Below, piece by piece: positions 16,736 through 24,812 of a stretch of DNA of 64,000 nucleotides (positions within the stretch are counted from its first letter, which is position 1; each line of letters opens with the position of its first letter). Source of the stretch: Chersky-840 sp963811775 (GTDB lineage Bacteria; Actinomycetota; Acidimicrobiia; Acidimicrobiales; UBA8190); assembly GCA_963811775.1 (NCBI GenBank), contig CAWESO010000008.1:186001-250000 (forward strand). The letters are read 5' to 3'. Below the pieces are notes generated by a model that made no database searches, was not told where the DNA came from, and saw only the letters and a list, made by a program, of their open reading frames with translations. Both the position numbers and the translations under genes were made by a program.

Positions 16736-17409
16736 CCGGCGCCTTTGCCGACACGTTGGGGACGATCCGGCGAGTGTCGCTGCGTCATCATCACGACCAC
16801 GCGGGCCACGATGATGAGCGCCAAGACGAGCAGGATCGGCAGTAGCGCGGCGGCGTTGGCTCGTTGATGGAGGAACGTGCTGGGCTGGTTGTAGTCGGTG
16901 AAGACGTTGTAGGTCACGAACCCCGCCGGCGAGTTGTGAAGACTGAACGTGGGTGACTTCTGGTTGTACCCAACGGTGAGGAGGAGGGGTGCGGTCTCCC
17001 CCCCTGCGATGGCGGCCGCGATGATCAGCCCGGTGGCGATGCCGGGCATCGCCGGGCGCATGACCAGCTTGCGCAACATGTAGCCGCTGCGCATACCCAG
17101 GGCCTCGCCGCCTTCCCGATACGAGGTGGGCACGTTGCGCAACGCCACTTCGGTGGTCTTGGTGATGTAGGGCACGACGAGGACGGCCAGGACGATGATC
17201 CCGGCCTAGATCGAATACCCCCAGTGGAACTGCACGACGAAGGCCACGTAGCCGACGTAGCCGAGAATGATCGACGGCACCCCGGCCAACACCTCCGACG
17301 CGCCCCTGAGTACCTGGCTACGGCCGTCGCGCGCGTACTCGGCTAGGTAGACACCCCCCACAAATCCCGATGATGCCGGCGAGGACGCCGGTCGGCCACG
17401 GGGGCCCAC
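16732..17409 (-). pseudogene. pstA: pstA remnant: phosphate ABC transporter permease, 5'-deleted and with an in-frame TAG
   Basis: The surviving sequence is the second half of a PstA permease: GVYLAEYARDGRSQVLRGAS, VLAGVPSIILGYVGY, then VVPYITKTTEVALRNVPTSYREGGEALGM and later membrane helices. The first third is missing; it begins abruptly at the joint with the pstB remnant near 17390. An amber codon at 17206-17208 interrupts it within GYSI-stop-AGIIVLAVLVV, with the same frame continuing on both sides. The stop at 16732 overlaps the response regulator start by 4 bp. As it stands no working permease can be made. Confidence 0.8.
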
Positions 17410-17942
17410 AGGCCCACCTCACGCAGGCAGCGCTCGGCGATGTCGGTGTGCTCGCCACGCGGTGCCAGTCGATGGGCCCGCACCCCGGCGACCACGTTGT
17501 CGCGGATCGACATCGGGAAGGGGTTGGGGCGCTGGAAGACCATGCCCACCCGGCGCCGCAGCACCAGCGGGTCCAGGTCGCGCCCCGAGATCTCCACGCC
17601 TTCGAGCTCGATGGTGCCCGTGCGCCAGTAGCCGCGGACGTTGTCGTTCATCCGGTTCAGCGAGCGCAGGAAGGTCGACTTGCCGCAGCCGGTCGGCCCG
17701 ATGAGCGCGGTGATGGTCTGCGGGGTGAAGGCGAGGTCGATATCGCTCAGGACCTTCTTGGCCCCGAAGCCGACGCCCACGTCGCGCGCCGCCATGATCG
17801 GGCTGTCGAGGAGCCCGACGGCACTGCGGCTCGGGGCCCGCGCCGGGGAGGCCTGGGGGTCGACGGGCGCCTCGTCGGGGGAGCCGGTGGACGCCGTGCC
17901 CGAGCCCTGGTTCCCGCCGAAGGTGCCGGATGCGGAGGTCAT
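17343..17942 (-). pseudogene. pstB: pstB remnant: phosphate ABC transporter ATPase, 3'-deleted
   Basis: The 199-residue frame has a 50-residue low-complexity N-terminal extension, then a PstB domain: MAARDVGVGFGAKKVLSDID, Walker A GPTGCGKSTFLRSLNRMND, and the Q-loop VGMVFQRPNPFPMSIRDNV. Homology stops at REVGLWAPVADR; the ABC signature LSGGQ, Walker B and switch His that should follow are absent, and the next bases are pstA. About 80-100 codons of pstB and the 5' part of pstA are therefore gone. Not a functional ATPase. Confidence 0.82.
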
Positions 17943-18007
17943 CGAGCCTCAAGGTACAAGTGGAAGGTGAACAATCCGCGAACAAAAGCGGCACCCGATG
18001 GTGATCG

Positions 18008-18502
18008 TTAGGTGAACTCCGGGGGCCCTCCGTGCCGGCGGCGATGGGCCACGGCCTTGGCCGCCCCCCAGGCCAGCGCCAGGTCGCCCAGCCCGGGGTC
18101 GAGCGCCTGCAGCGTGGCCGGGGTGAGGCCGTAGAGGTCCTCGGGGAAGCGCTCGGACTCGAACCGGCCCCGGGGGGCGGGGGGGACCCCGGCCTCCCGG
18201 AGGACCTCGGTCGGGTAGGGCACCACCGACCGGACCACGGCCAGCGGGGTCGTGCGCTGGGCGTCCACATCGGCCCGCACGAGGGACCCGAGGGCGTCGG
18301 CCACCACCTGCTGGGCACGCCCCGCGGCCAGCTCGGCCCGGGCCAGGACGGCGTCGCGCTCGGGATGGGTCACCGCCAGCGCGCCCTCCACACAGCGCGT
18401 CACCCAGCCCGGGACCGCGGCCACCACCCGGTCCGCCAATTCGGCGCCGAGGCGAGCCAGGGCCTCGTCGGGGTCGGGCTCCACGCCGGGATCGAACTCC
18501 AC
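18008..18502 (-). CDS. Conserved hypothetical protein
   Basis: A 164-residue soluble protein (MEFDPGVEPDPDEALARLGAEL...) rich in Ala and Arg, mainly helical. Its middle has an acidic then hydrophobic pattern and the end reads DLALAWGAAKAVAHRRRH. No domain recognised. It lies 16 bp after the NIL-domain gene on the same strand and probably shares its operon. Confidence 0.55.
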   Translation of the reverse strand: MEFDPGVEPDPDEALARLGAELADRVVAAVPGWVTRCVEGALAVTHPERDAVLARAELAAGRAQQVVADALGSLVRADVDAQRTTPLAVVRSVVPYPTEVLREAGVPPAPRGRFESERFPEDLYGLTPATLQALDPGLGDLALAWGAAKAVAHRRRHGGPPEFT

Positions 18503-18518
18503 GTCCGCGACGCGCCCG

Positions 18519-18758
18519 TCAGCTCTCGATCAGGTCTCCGAGGAGGTCGACGTGGACCCCTTGGTCGCGCAGCCACGCCAGGGCCGCCTCGACCTTGGAC
18601 GGCTCGCCCTCGAGCTCGCACACGATCCACCCCTCGTGCTCGGCGACGTTCGCCCGGCGGATGTTGGGCGCGACCTCGTCGTCGCGCGCCAGCTCGGCGA
18701 TGAACGGCCGCTTCACCAGGTCCTCGGGGAACGTGAGCTTCACCCGCAGTTCGATCAT
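18519..18758 (-). CDS. Stand-alone NIL-domain protein
   Basis: A 79-residue ferredoxin-like protein. The sequence IELRVKLTFPEDLVKRPFIA, IRRANVAEHEGWIVCELEG and VEAALAWLRDQGVHVD matches the NIL domain, which binds methionine at the end of methionine ABC ATPases and also occurs next to sulfur-transfer enzymes. Alone, it probably acts as a small ligand or sulfur-related sensor. ATG 18758 overlaps the larE stop by 4 bp, tying it to that gene. Confidence 0.75.
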   Translation of the reverse strand: MIELRVKLTFPEDLVKRPFIAELARDDEVAPNIRRANVAEHEGWIVCELEGEPSKVEAALAWLRDQGVHVDLLGDLIES

Positions 18759-19638
18759 GGTGCTCCTCCCTCGCCGCCGGAGACGGGGCCGGGTCGCGGT
18801 GCGCCCGCGAGCGCAAGGTTCAGGTTGCCCGAGCGCAAGCCCTCGAGATCGAGCGTCACGTAGCGGTATCCCGCCCCTCGCACCGCGGCGACGATCTCGG
18901 CCCGCCGCTCCACGGCGTCCTCGAGCTCGCCCTCGGGCAGCTCCACCCGGGCCAGGTCCCCGTAGTGGCGCACCCGCAGCTGCGCGAACCCCAGGGCGCG
19001 CAGCCCCGACTCCGCCGCCGCCACCGTCCCCAGTGTCCCGAGCGTCACCGGCGTGCCGTAGGGGAGGCGCGAGGCCAGGCACGCCGCGGCGGGCTTGTCC
19101 CAGGTGCGCAGGCCCAGATGCCGCGACACGGCCCGCACGTCGTCCTTGGTGAGGCCGGCGTCGACGAAGGGGAAGCGCGCCCCCGCTCGGCCGCGGCGCG
19201 CTGACCCGGACGGTGGTCCCCGAGGTCGTCGAGGTTGACGCCGAGCACCACCGCGGCGGACTCGGCCACCGCCAACGGCGCCAGCGCGGACAGCAGGCTC
19301 GCCTTGCAGTGGTAGCAGCGGTCCCCGCCGTTGGCCACGTATTCGGGGTCGTCGAGCTCGTCGGTCGTCACCGTGCGCCAGCGCAGGCCCCACTCGTCGG
19401 CCAGCGCCCGGCAGTCGGTGAGCTCCTCGGGTGCCAACGAGGCGGAGACGGCGGTGACGCACAGCACGGCGCCGGGGCCGAGCACGTCGGTGGCGACCCA
19501 GCCCAGCAGGGCCGAGTCCGCGCCGCCGCTGAAGGCCACCACCACCGGGCCGATCCGATCGATCTCGGTGCGCAGGGCGCCGAGCGTCGCCCCGACGCGC
19601 CCGTCGGCCGAGCCCGGCGCGACCGGCCTAGCGGACAC
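18755..19638 (-). CDS. larE: LarE-like ATP-dependent sacrificial sulfur transferase (frameshifted)
   Basis: A PP-loop enzyme of the LarE family, which transfers its own cysteine sulfur to a nickel-pincer precursor in lactate racemase maturation. The N-terminal half has the PP-loop VVAFSGGADSALL, NGGDRCYHCKASL and VVLGVNLDDLGDHRPGQRAA. Near 19185 the frame changes, and the C-terminal half continues ARFPFVDAGLTKDDVRAVSR and KPAAACLASRLPYGTPV, where the conserved Cys sits. One G missing from a G5 run (GAGCGGGGGCGCGC) explains the break exactly. No larB or larC is present, so the acceptor may differ. It overlaps hemQ by 11 bp and the NIL gene by 4 bp. Confidence 0.8.
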
Positions 19639-20329
19639 GGTCGAGCACGTCTTCGATCTCGCCGACCATGCCCGTCCAGAACGGGCCGAACTCGGCGTAG
19701 TGCGCCGAGGCCTCGTCGAAGCGCATCTCGTACACGCACGCCTTCAGGTCGTCGGGGTTGGCGCCGAACAGGGTCACGCCCCACTCCCAGTCGTCGAGGC
19801 CCGTCGACCCCGTGATGAGCTGCACGATGCGCCCCCGAAAGCCGCGCCCCACCGCCCCGTGGCCGAGCATGAGCGCCTTGCGGGCCTCGAAGTCGAGCGC
19901 GTACCAGTTGTGTTCGGCGGCGCGCCGCTTGGACATCGGATAGAAGCAGAACGCCGGCTTGCCCGGCGGCGGGAGGTCGGGGTACAGGCGGGCCTGCTTC
20001 ATCTCCTCGGGGACGCCCTGGGCGTACTCCGACACCTCGGTGAGCGAGACGTACGAGCCTGTGGCCTCGAGGCCCGCACGCTGCAGGTCCGACTGCAGGG
20101 CGCGCAGGCGCCACAGGTCGGGGCCGAGCGCCATCACGCCCAGGTCCGCCTTGTGCCCGAGCAGGGCGACGCTCACCACCTGGTCGCCTTGGGCCCGCGC
20201 CCCCTTCACGGCGCGCACCACCGCCTCGGCGTCCGCAGCGGGGCCGACGCGCAAGAAGAGGTGCAGCACCCCCCAGCCCGCCGACGGGGTGACGGGCTCG
20301 GGCGCGGGCCGACTCGGCGACGTGGACAC
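19628..20329 (-). CDS. hemQ: Coproheme decarboxylase HemQ (chlorite dismutase family)
   Basis: Last step of the coproporphyrin-dependent haem pathway of Gram-positives: two peroxide-dependent decarboxylations of coproheme to haem b. The 233-residue protein shows the family run CFYPMSKRRA..HNWYALDFEARKALMLGHGAVGR, with Tyr in the reactive NWYAL motif and His of MLGHG as the haem ligand, and VQLITGSTGLDDWEWGVTLF after it. Start GTG/ATG region MSTSPSRPAPEP at 20329; an N-terminal tail of about 17 residues is unstructured. Other haem genes are not in the window. Confidence 0.93.
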   Translation of the reverse strand: MSTSPSRPAPEPVTPSAGWGVLHLFLRVGPAADAEAVVRAVKGARAQGDQVVSVALLGHKADLGVMALGPDLWRLRALQSDLQRAGLEATGSYVSLTEVSEYAQGVPEEMKQARLYPDLPPPGKPAFCFYPMSKRRAAEHNWYALDFEARKALMLGHGAVGRGFRGRIVQLITGSTGLDDWEWGVTLFGANPDDLKACVYEMRFDEASAHYAEFGPFWTGMVGEIEDVLDRVR

Positions 20330-20349
20330 AGGCCCAGTGTAGGAAACAC

Positions 20350-20377
20350 CAGAGGGCGCCCCGGGGGGCGCCCTCTG
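20350..20377 (-). terminator. Strong hairpin after groEL
   Basis: A perfect 11-bp GC-rich stem (CAGAGGGCGCC and its complement) around a 6-nt loop, 64 bp beyond the groEL stop and 21 bp before the hemQ start. There is only a short T-containing stretch after it on the minus strand, so it is a non-canonical terminator that separates groEL from hemQ. Confidence 0.65.
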
Positions 20378-20440
20378 ACCGACGTCGGTGTGCTGCGGAG
20401 GCCGCGCCGTGGCGCCGACCCGCGGATGGTGCGAGACGGA

Positions 20441-22063
20441 CTAGAAGTCGTCCATCCCGCCCGGCATGGCCGGTGCACCTTCTTTCTCGGGCTTGTCCAC
20501 GATGACCGCCTCGGTGGTGAGGAACAGCGCGGCGATGGAGGCCGCGTTCTGCAGGGCGGAGCGGGTCACCTTGACGGCGTCGATGACGCCGGCCGCGAAC
20601 AGGTCCTGGTACTCGCCGGTCGCCGCGTTGAGGCCCTCGGCGGGCTTCTTCAGGTTGCGCACCTTCTCCACCACGACCCCGCCTTCGAGCCCGGCGTTGA
20701 CGGCGATCTGCTTGAGCGGCTCCTCGACGGCGCGCGCCACCATGCGGCACCCGGTGGCCTCGTCGCCCTCGAGCTTCTCGGCCCGGTCGAGGATCTGCGC
20801 CTGGGACCGGAGCAGCGCCACGCCGCCTCCGGGGACCACGCCCTCTTCGATGGCCGCCTTGGTGGTGGACACCGCGTCCTCGATGCGGTGCTTCTTCTCC
20901 TTGAGCTCGACCTCGGTGGCGGCGCCCACCTTGATGACCGCCACACCCCCCGACAGCTTGGCCAGGCGCTCCTGGAGCTTCTCCCGGTCGTAGTCGGAGT
21001 CGGTGTTCTCGATCTCGGCCTTGATCTGGTTGATGCGTCCCTTGATCTCCGACTCGTCCCCGGCCCCTTCGACAAGGGTGGTCTCGTCCTTGGTGACGAC
21101 GACCTTGCGACCCCGGCCCAGCATGTCGAGGCCCACGTTCTCGAGCTTGAGACCGACCTCTTCGGTGATGACCTGGCCGCCGGTGAGGATGGCCATGTCC
21201 TGGAGCATCGCCTTGCGGCGCTCGCCGAAGCCCGGTGCCTTCACGGCCACCGACTTGAACGTGCCCCGGATCTTGTTGACCACCAGCGTGGCCAGGGCCT
21301 CGCCTTCCACGTCCTCGGACACGATGACGAGCGCCTTCCCCGTCTGCATGACCTTCTCGAGCACAGGGAGCAGATCACGGACGGCCGAGATCTTGCTCGA
21401 CACGAACAGGAGGTAGGGGTCCTCGAGGACGGCCTCCATGCGCTCGGGGTCGGTGACGAAGTACGGGGAGATGTAGCCCTTGTCGAAGCGCATGCCCTCG
21501 ACGAGGTCCATCTCCATGCCGAAGGTCTGGGACTCCTCGACCGTGATGACGCCGTCTTTGCCCACCTTGTCGATGGCCTCGGCGATCATCTCGCCGATCT
21601 CGGTGTCGGCGGCGGAGATGGCCGCGACCTGCGAGATCTGGCCCTTGGACTCGGTCTCTTTGGCCTGGGATTTGAGCGACTCGACGGCCGCCTCGACGGC
21701 CGCCTCGATGCCCCGCTTGAGCGACATGGGGTTGGCGCCGGCCGCCACGTTGCGCAGCCCTTCGTGGACCATGGCCCACGCCAGGACCGTGGCCGTGGTG
21801 GTGCCGTCACCGGCGACGTCGTCGGTCTTCTTGGCGACTTCCTTCACGAGCTCGGCGCCGACCTTCTCCCACGGGTCCTCGAGGTCGATCTCCTTGGCGA
21901 TCGACACCCCGTCGTTGGTGATGGTGGGGGCTCCCCACTTCTTCTCGAGCACGACGTTGCGGCCCTTCGGGCCGAGGGTGACGCGTACGGCGTCGGCGAG
22001 CTTGTTCATGCCGTTCTCGAGGGCCCGACGGGCCTCCTCGTCGAAGGCGATCAGCTTGGGCAT
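20441..22063 (-). CDS. groEL: Chaperonin GroEL (60 kDa)
   Basis: ATP-driven protein-folding chamber. The 540-residue length is standard. MPKLIAFDEEARRALENGMN, VRVTLGPKGRNVVLEKKWGAPTITNDG, the nucleotide motif DVAGDGTTTATVL and EEGVVPGGGVALLR are all intact. The end EKEGAPAMPGGMDDF has one GGM motif and an acidic tip. No groES lies beside it, as for the solitary groEL copies of actinobacteria, so a second groES-groEL locus is expected elsewhere. A CIRCE operator lies 85 bp upstream. Confidence 0.97.
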   Translation of the reverse strand: MPKLIAFDEEARRALENGMNKLADAVRVTLGPKGRNVVLEKKWGAPTITNDGVSIAKEIDLEDPWEKVGAELVKEVAKKTDDVAGDGTTTATVLAWAMVHEGLRNVAAGANPMSLKRGIEAAVEAAVESLKSQAKETESKGQISQVAAISAADTEIGEMIAEAIDKVGKDGVITVEESQTFGMEMDLVEGMRFDKGYISPYFVTDPERMEAVLEDPYLLFVSSKISAVRDLLPVLEKVMQTGKALVIVSEDVEGEALATLVVNKIRGTFKSVAVKAPGFGERRKAMLQDMAILTGGQVITEEVGLKLENVGLDMLGRGRKVVVTKDETTLVEGAGDESEIKGRINQIKAEIENTDSDYDREKLQERLAKLSGGVAVIKVGAATEVELKEKKHRIEDAVSTTKAAIEEGVVPGGGVALLRSQAQILDRAEKLEGDEATGCRMVARAVEEPLKQIAVNAGLEGGVVVEKVRNLKKPAEGLNAATGEYQDLFAAGVIDAVKVTRSALQNAASIAALFLTTEAVIVDKPEKEGAPAMPGGMDDF

Positions 22064-22147
22064 GGCGTGGTTTCCTCCGTGGGTTTCGCTACCGGTGTCG
22101 TCGGCGGGCCGACGGGCGCCGCTGCCGGCGAGCGCTCCGTGCGACAG

Positions 22148-22174
22148 TTAGCACTCTAGCGCTTCGAGTGCTAA
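22148..22174 (-). promoter_or_regulatory. CIRCE operator upstream of groEL (HrcA site)
   Basis: TTAGCACTC-N9-GAGTGCTAA, a perfect match to the CIRCE consensus. HrcA bound here represses heat-shock genes until heat or unfolded protein titrates GroEL away. It lies between the groEL start and the stop of the MoaD-like gene (22236), so it controls groEL only. Confidence 0.95.
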
Positions 22175-22235
22175 CTGCAAACCGACTCCGGGGGCGGGCG
22201 GTCCCGGCCGGCCCAGGCGGGAGGAACGGGAGGAA

Positions 22236-22511
22236 TCAGCCGCCGGCGACGGCAGGCACGATCGACAGGGTCTGGCCCTCGGCGACCAGGGTGTCGAGAC
22301 CGTCGAGGAACCGCACGTCCTCGTCGGCCAGGAAGACGTTCACGAACCGTCGCAGCGAGCCGCTCTCGTCGAAGAGCCGGTCCCCGAAGCCGGGGTGGGC
22401 GACGTCGAGGGCCTTGAGCACCTCCCTGACCGTCGACCCCTCCACCGCGACCTGGGCGTCGCCCCCCGTGAGGGTGCGCAGCTGGGCGGGCACCCGCACC
22501 GTGACGCTCAC
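22236..22511 (-). CDS. MoaD/ThiS-like ubiquitin-fold sulfur carrier protein
   Basis: A 91-residue beta-grasp protein: VTVRVPAQLRTLTGGDAQV, STVREVLKALDVAHPGFGDRL, RRFVNVFLADEDVRFLDGLDT and a C-terminal GG (IVPAVAGG). The diglycine end is where an E1-like enzyme adenylates and thiocarboxylates such carriers (MoaD, ThiS, CysO). Its GTG start overlaps the stop of the PLP enzyme upstream by 4 bp, like the CysO-CysM pairing of mycobacteria, so it may deliver sulfur to that enzyme. Confidence 0.85.
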   Translation of the reverse strand: MSVTVRVPAQLRTLTGGDAQVAVEGSTVREVLKALDVAHPGFGDRLFDESGSLRRFVNVFLADEDVRFLDGLDTLVAEGQTLSIVPAVAGG

Positions 22512-23764
22512 GACCGACCCCCGTCCACCGTGGCGTCGATGGCAACGGCCTCGTGGAACGCCTCGAGTGTGGGGGCGATGGTGGCGGTGGGCCCGGCCGA
22601 GTCGACGAGGGCCTCCACGGTCTTGAGGCCGTGGCCCGTCACGTACGCCACCACCCGCTCGTCGCGCCGCACCACCCCCTGGGCGGCCAGCTTGGCCAGG
22701 GTGGCGATGGTGACGCCCCCGGCCGTCTCGGCGAAGATCCCCTCGGTCCGGGCCAGCAGGCGGATGCCGTCGAGGATCTCGGCGTCGGTCACCGCCGCCA
22801 GCGCCCCGCCGCTGGAGCGCACCGTCTCGAGCGCGTACCACCCGTCGGCGGGGTTCCCGATGGCGAGGGACTTGGCGATGGTGTGCGGCTTCACGGGCCG
22901 GATGGCGTCGGTGCCCTCGGCGAAGGCCGTCGCCACCGGCGAGCACCCCTCGGCCTGGGCGCCCGACACCCGCACGTGGGGCTCGTCGTCGAGCAGTCCC
23001 ACGGCGTGGAGCTCGGTGAAGCCCTTGGCCACCTTGGTCAGCTGGCTACCCGAGCCGACGGGCACGACGACGTGGTCGGGGGCCTCCCAGCCCAGCTGCT
23101 CGGCCACCTCGAAGGCCAGGGTCTTGGACCCTTCGGCGTAGTACGTCCGGACGTTCACGTTCACGAAGGCCCACGAGGGGAGCTCGCTCGTGAGCTCGGC
23201 GCACAGGCGGTTGACGTCGTCGTAGGTGCCCTCCACCGCCACCACGTGCCCGCCGTAGACGGCGGTGGTCACGACCTTGGCCACCTCGAGGTCGCGCGGG
23301 ATGAACACCACCGACACCATCCCGGCGCGCGCCGCGTGGGCGGCCACGGAGTTGGCCAGGTTGCCGGTGGACGCGCACGCCGCGACCTTGAACCCGAGCT
23401 GGCGCGCCTTGGTCAACGCCACCGACACCACCCGGTCCTTGAACGAGCCGGTGGGATTGGCGGTGTCGTTCTTGACCCACAGCTCGCCGAGGCCGAGCTC
23501 GGCCGCCAGGCGGTCGGCCCGGACCAGGGGGGTGCAGCCCGTGCCGAGGTCGATGGGCGCCGGATCAGACACCGGGAGCAGCGGGGCGTAGCGCCAGATG
23601 GTCTGGGGGCCCGCCGCGATCTGCGCCCGGGTGACCGAGCTCCGCAGGGCGTCGTAGTCATAGGCGACCTCGAGGGGCCCGAAGCAGTAGTCGCACACGT
23701 GCAGCGCCTCGGCCGGGTAGACCCGCGCGCATTCCCGGCAACGAAGTCCAGTGACAAAATCCAC
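22508..23764 (-). CDS. thrC: Threonine synthase-like fold-type II PLP enzyme
   Basis: Family role: converts O-phosphohomoserine to threonine. The 418-residue protein opens with a four-cysteine zinc-ribbon-like module (C9, C12, C24, C27). PTGSFKDR carries the PLP Lys109, CASTGNLANSVAAHAA binds the substrate phosphate, and VPVGSGSQLTKVAKGF is the glycine loop. GTG 23764 was chosen because GGAGG lies 6 nt before it; an ATG five codons upstream is possible. It overlaps a sulfur-carrier gene by 4 bp, which leaves open a thiol-forming reaction instead of, or besides, threonine synthesis. The position in homoserine metabolism is not supported by other neighbours. Confidence 0.85.
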   Translation of the reverse strand: MDFVTGLRCRECARVYPAEALHVCDYCFGPLEVAYDYDALRSSVTRAQIAAGPQTIWRYAPLLPVSDPAPIDLGTGCTPLVRADRLAAELGLGELWVKNDTANPTGSFKDRVVSVALTKARQLGFKVAACASTGNLANSVAAHAARAGMVSVVFIPRDLEVAKVVTTAVYGGHVVAVEGTYDDVNRLCAELTSELPSWAFVNVNVRTYYAEGSKTLAFEVAEQLGWEAPDHVVVPVGSGSQLTKVAKGFTELHAVGLLDDEPHVRVSGAQAEGCSPVATAFAEGTDAIRPVKPHTIAKSLAIGNPADGWYALETVRSSGGALAAVTDAEILDGIRLLARTEGIFAETAGGVTIATLAKLAAQGVVRRDERVVAYVTGHGLKTVEALVDSAGPTATIAPTLEAFHEAVAIDATVDGGRS

Positions 23765-23926
23765 AACGCACCTCCGCATCGATCGGGCATTGGCACCTGG
23801 TGCGCGCCGAAATGGCGCAGTCACTGGTTGCCGCGGCGTCGCAGGGCCCGTCCCTCAGCCGCTCTGGATGATCCCTCCATGGTGGACGAAGGCGACCACC
23901 CGCGTCAATGGAAGGGGGGTGCGGGC

Positions 23927-24799
23927 GTGGGACGGCCCCCCATGGGGGATGATCTGGGCATGGGGTTCTCACCGGGCGAGGCGCATCCGGGCGCACCTCG
24001 CCCCTTCCACCACGGCGATTTCGGGGCCGACACCCTGGTCACGGCGCGCCGGGGGCGGCGGGTGGCGGTGTGCCTGCCGGCCCGCAACGAAGCCCGCACC
24101 CTGGGACCCATCGTCTCGAGCGTGCGCCGCACCCTGACCGCGGCGGGCGGTGGGGTCGACCTCGTCGAGGACGTGGTGGTCGTCGACGACGGGTCTGACG
24201 ACGACACCGCGGCGGTGGCCCGGCGGGCCGGGGCCCGGGTCCTCACGGCCCGCACCGTGGGCGGGGGCAAGGGCCAGGCCATGGGGGTGGCCCTGGCCGA
24301 GACCGACGCCGAGCTCCTCGTCTTTCTCGACGGCGACGTCGAGAACTTCGGCCCGCACTACGTGACGGGGCTGGTCGGGCCCCTCCTCCTCGACCCGCCC
24401 CCCGGCCAGATCGACGTGGCGCTCGTGAAGGGGTTCTACGAGCGTCCGCTGCACGGGGAGAGAGGTGCGGGCGGGCGCGTGACCGAGCTCGTGGCCCGGC
24501 CCGTGATCGACCTCCTGTTCCCCCATCTGTCGGGGGTGCACCAGCCCCTGGCGGGCGAGACCGCGGCGCCGCGCACCGTGCTCGACAAGACCGGCCTGGC
24601 CCCGGGCTACGGCGTGGAGCTGGCCCTGCTCATCGACGTGGCCGCGCAGTTCGGGGTCGACCAGATCGCCCAGGTCGACCTCGGGATGCGGGTCCACCGC
24701 AACCGGCCGCTGGCCGAGCTGCGGCCCCAGGCCACCGACGTCCTGGGGGCGGCCCTGCGCCGGGCCGGCATCACCGGGCCCGAGGCGCCTCGGCGCTGA
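23927..24799 (+). CDS. gpgS: Glucosyl-3-phosphoglycerate synthase-like GT2/GT81 glycosyltransferase
   Basis: Transfers glucose from an NDP-glucose to 3-phosphoglycerate, the first step to glucosylglycerate and, in mycobacteria, methylglucose polysaccharides. The 290-residue protein has VAVCLPARNEARTLGPIV (nucleotide binding), VVVVDDGSDDDTAAVA, LLVFLDGDVENF in place of the usual D-x-D, then GRVTELVARPVIDLL, GVHQPLAGE and GYGVELALLIDVAAQFGVDQIAQVDLG, all typical of GpgS. GTG 23927 is preferred for AAGGGGGG 8 nt upstream; ATG 23942 is an alternative. It is convergent with the glycerate kinase gene. Confidence 0.82.
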   Translation: MGRPPMGDDLGMGFSPGEAHPGAPRPFHHGDFGADTLVTARRGRRVAVCLPARNEARTLGPIVSSVRRTLTAAGGGVDLVEDVVVVDDGSDDDTAAVARRAGARVLTARTVGGGKGQAMGVALAETDAELLVFLDGDVENFGPHYVTGLVGPLLLDPPPGQIDVALVKGFYERPLHGERGAGGRVTELVARPVIDLLFPHLSGVHQPLAGETAAPRTVLDKTGLAPGYGVELALLIDVAAQFGVDQIAQVDLGMRVHRNRPLAELRPQATDVLGAALRRAGITGPEAPRR

Positions 24800-24812
24800 G
24801 CGCGCCCCGGCA

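Noticed and set aside
19331..22159. 942-codon plus-strand frame across larE, hemQ and groEL
   Set aside because: It runs antisense to three recognisable genes and reads as His/Leu/Asp shadow of GroEL.
22553..23926. Upstream extension of the GpgS frame
   Set aside because: Lies antisense to the threonine synthase-like gene; the GpgS-like sequence begins only after 23927.
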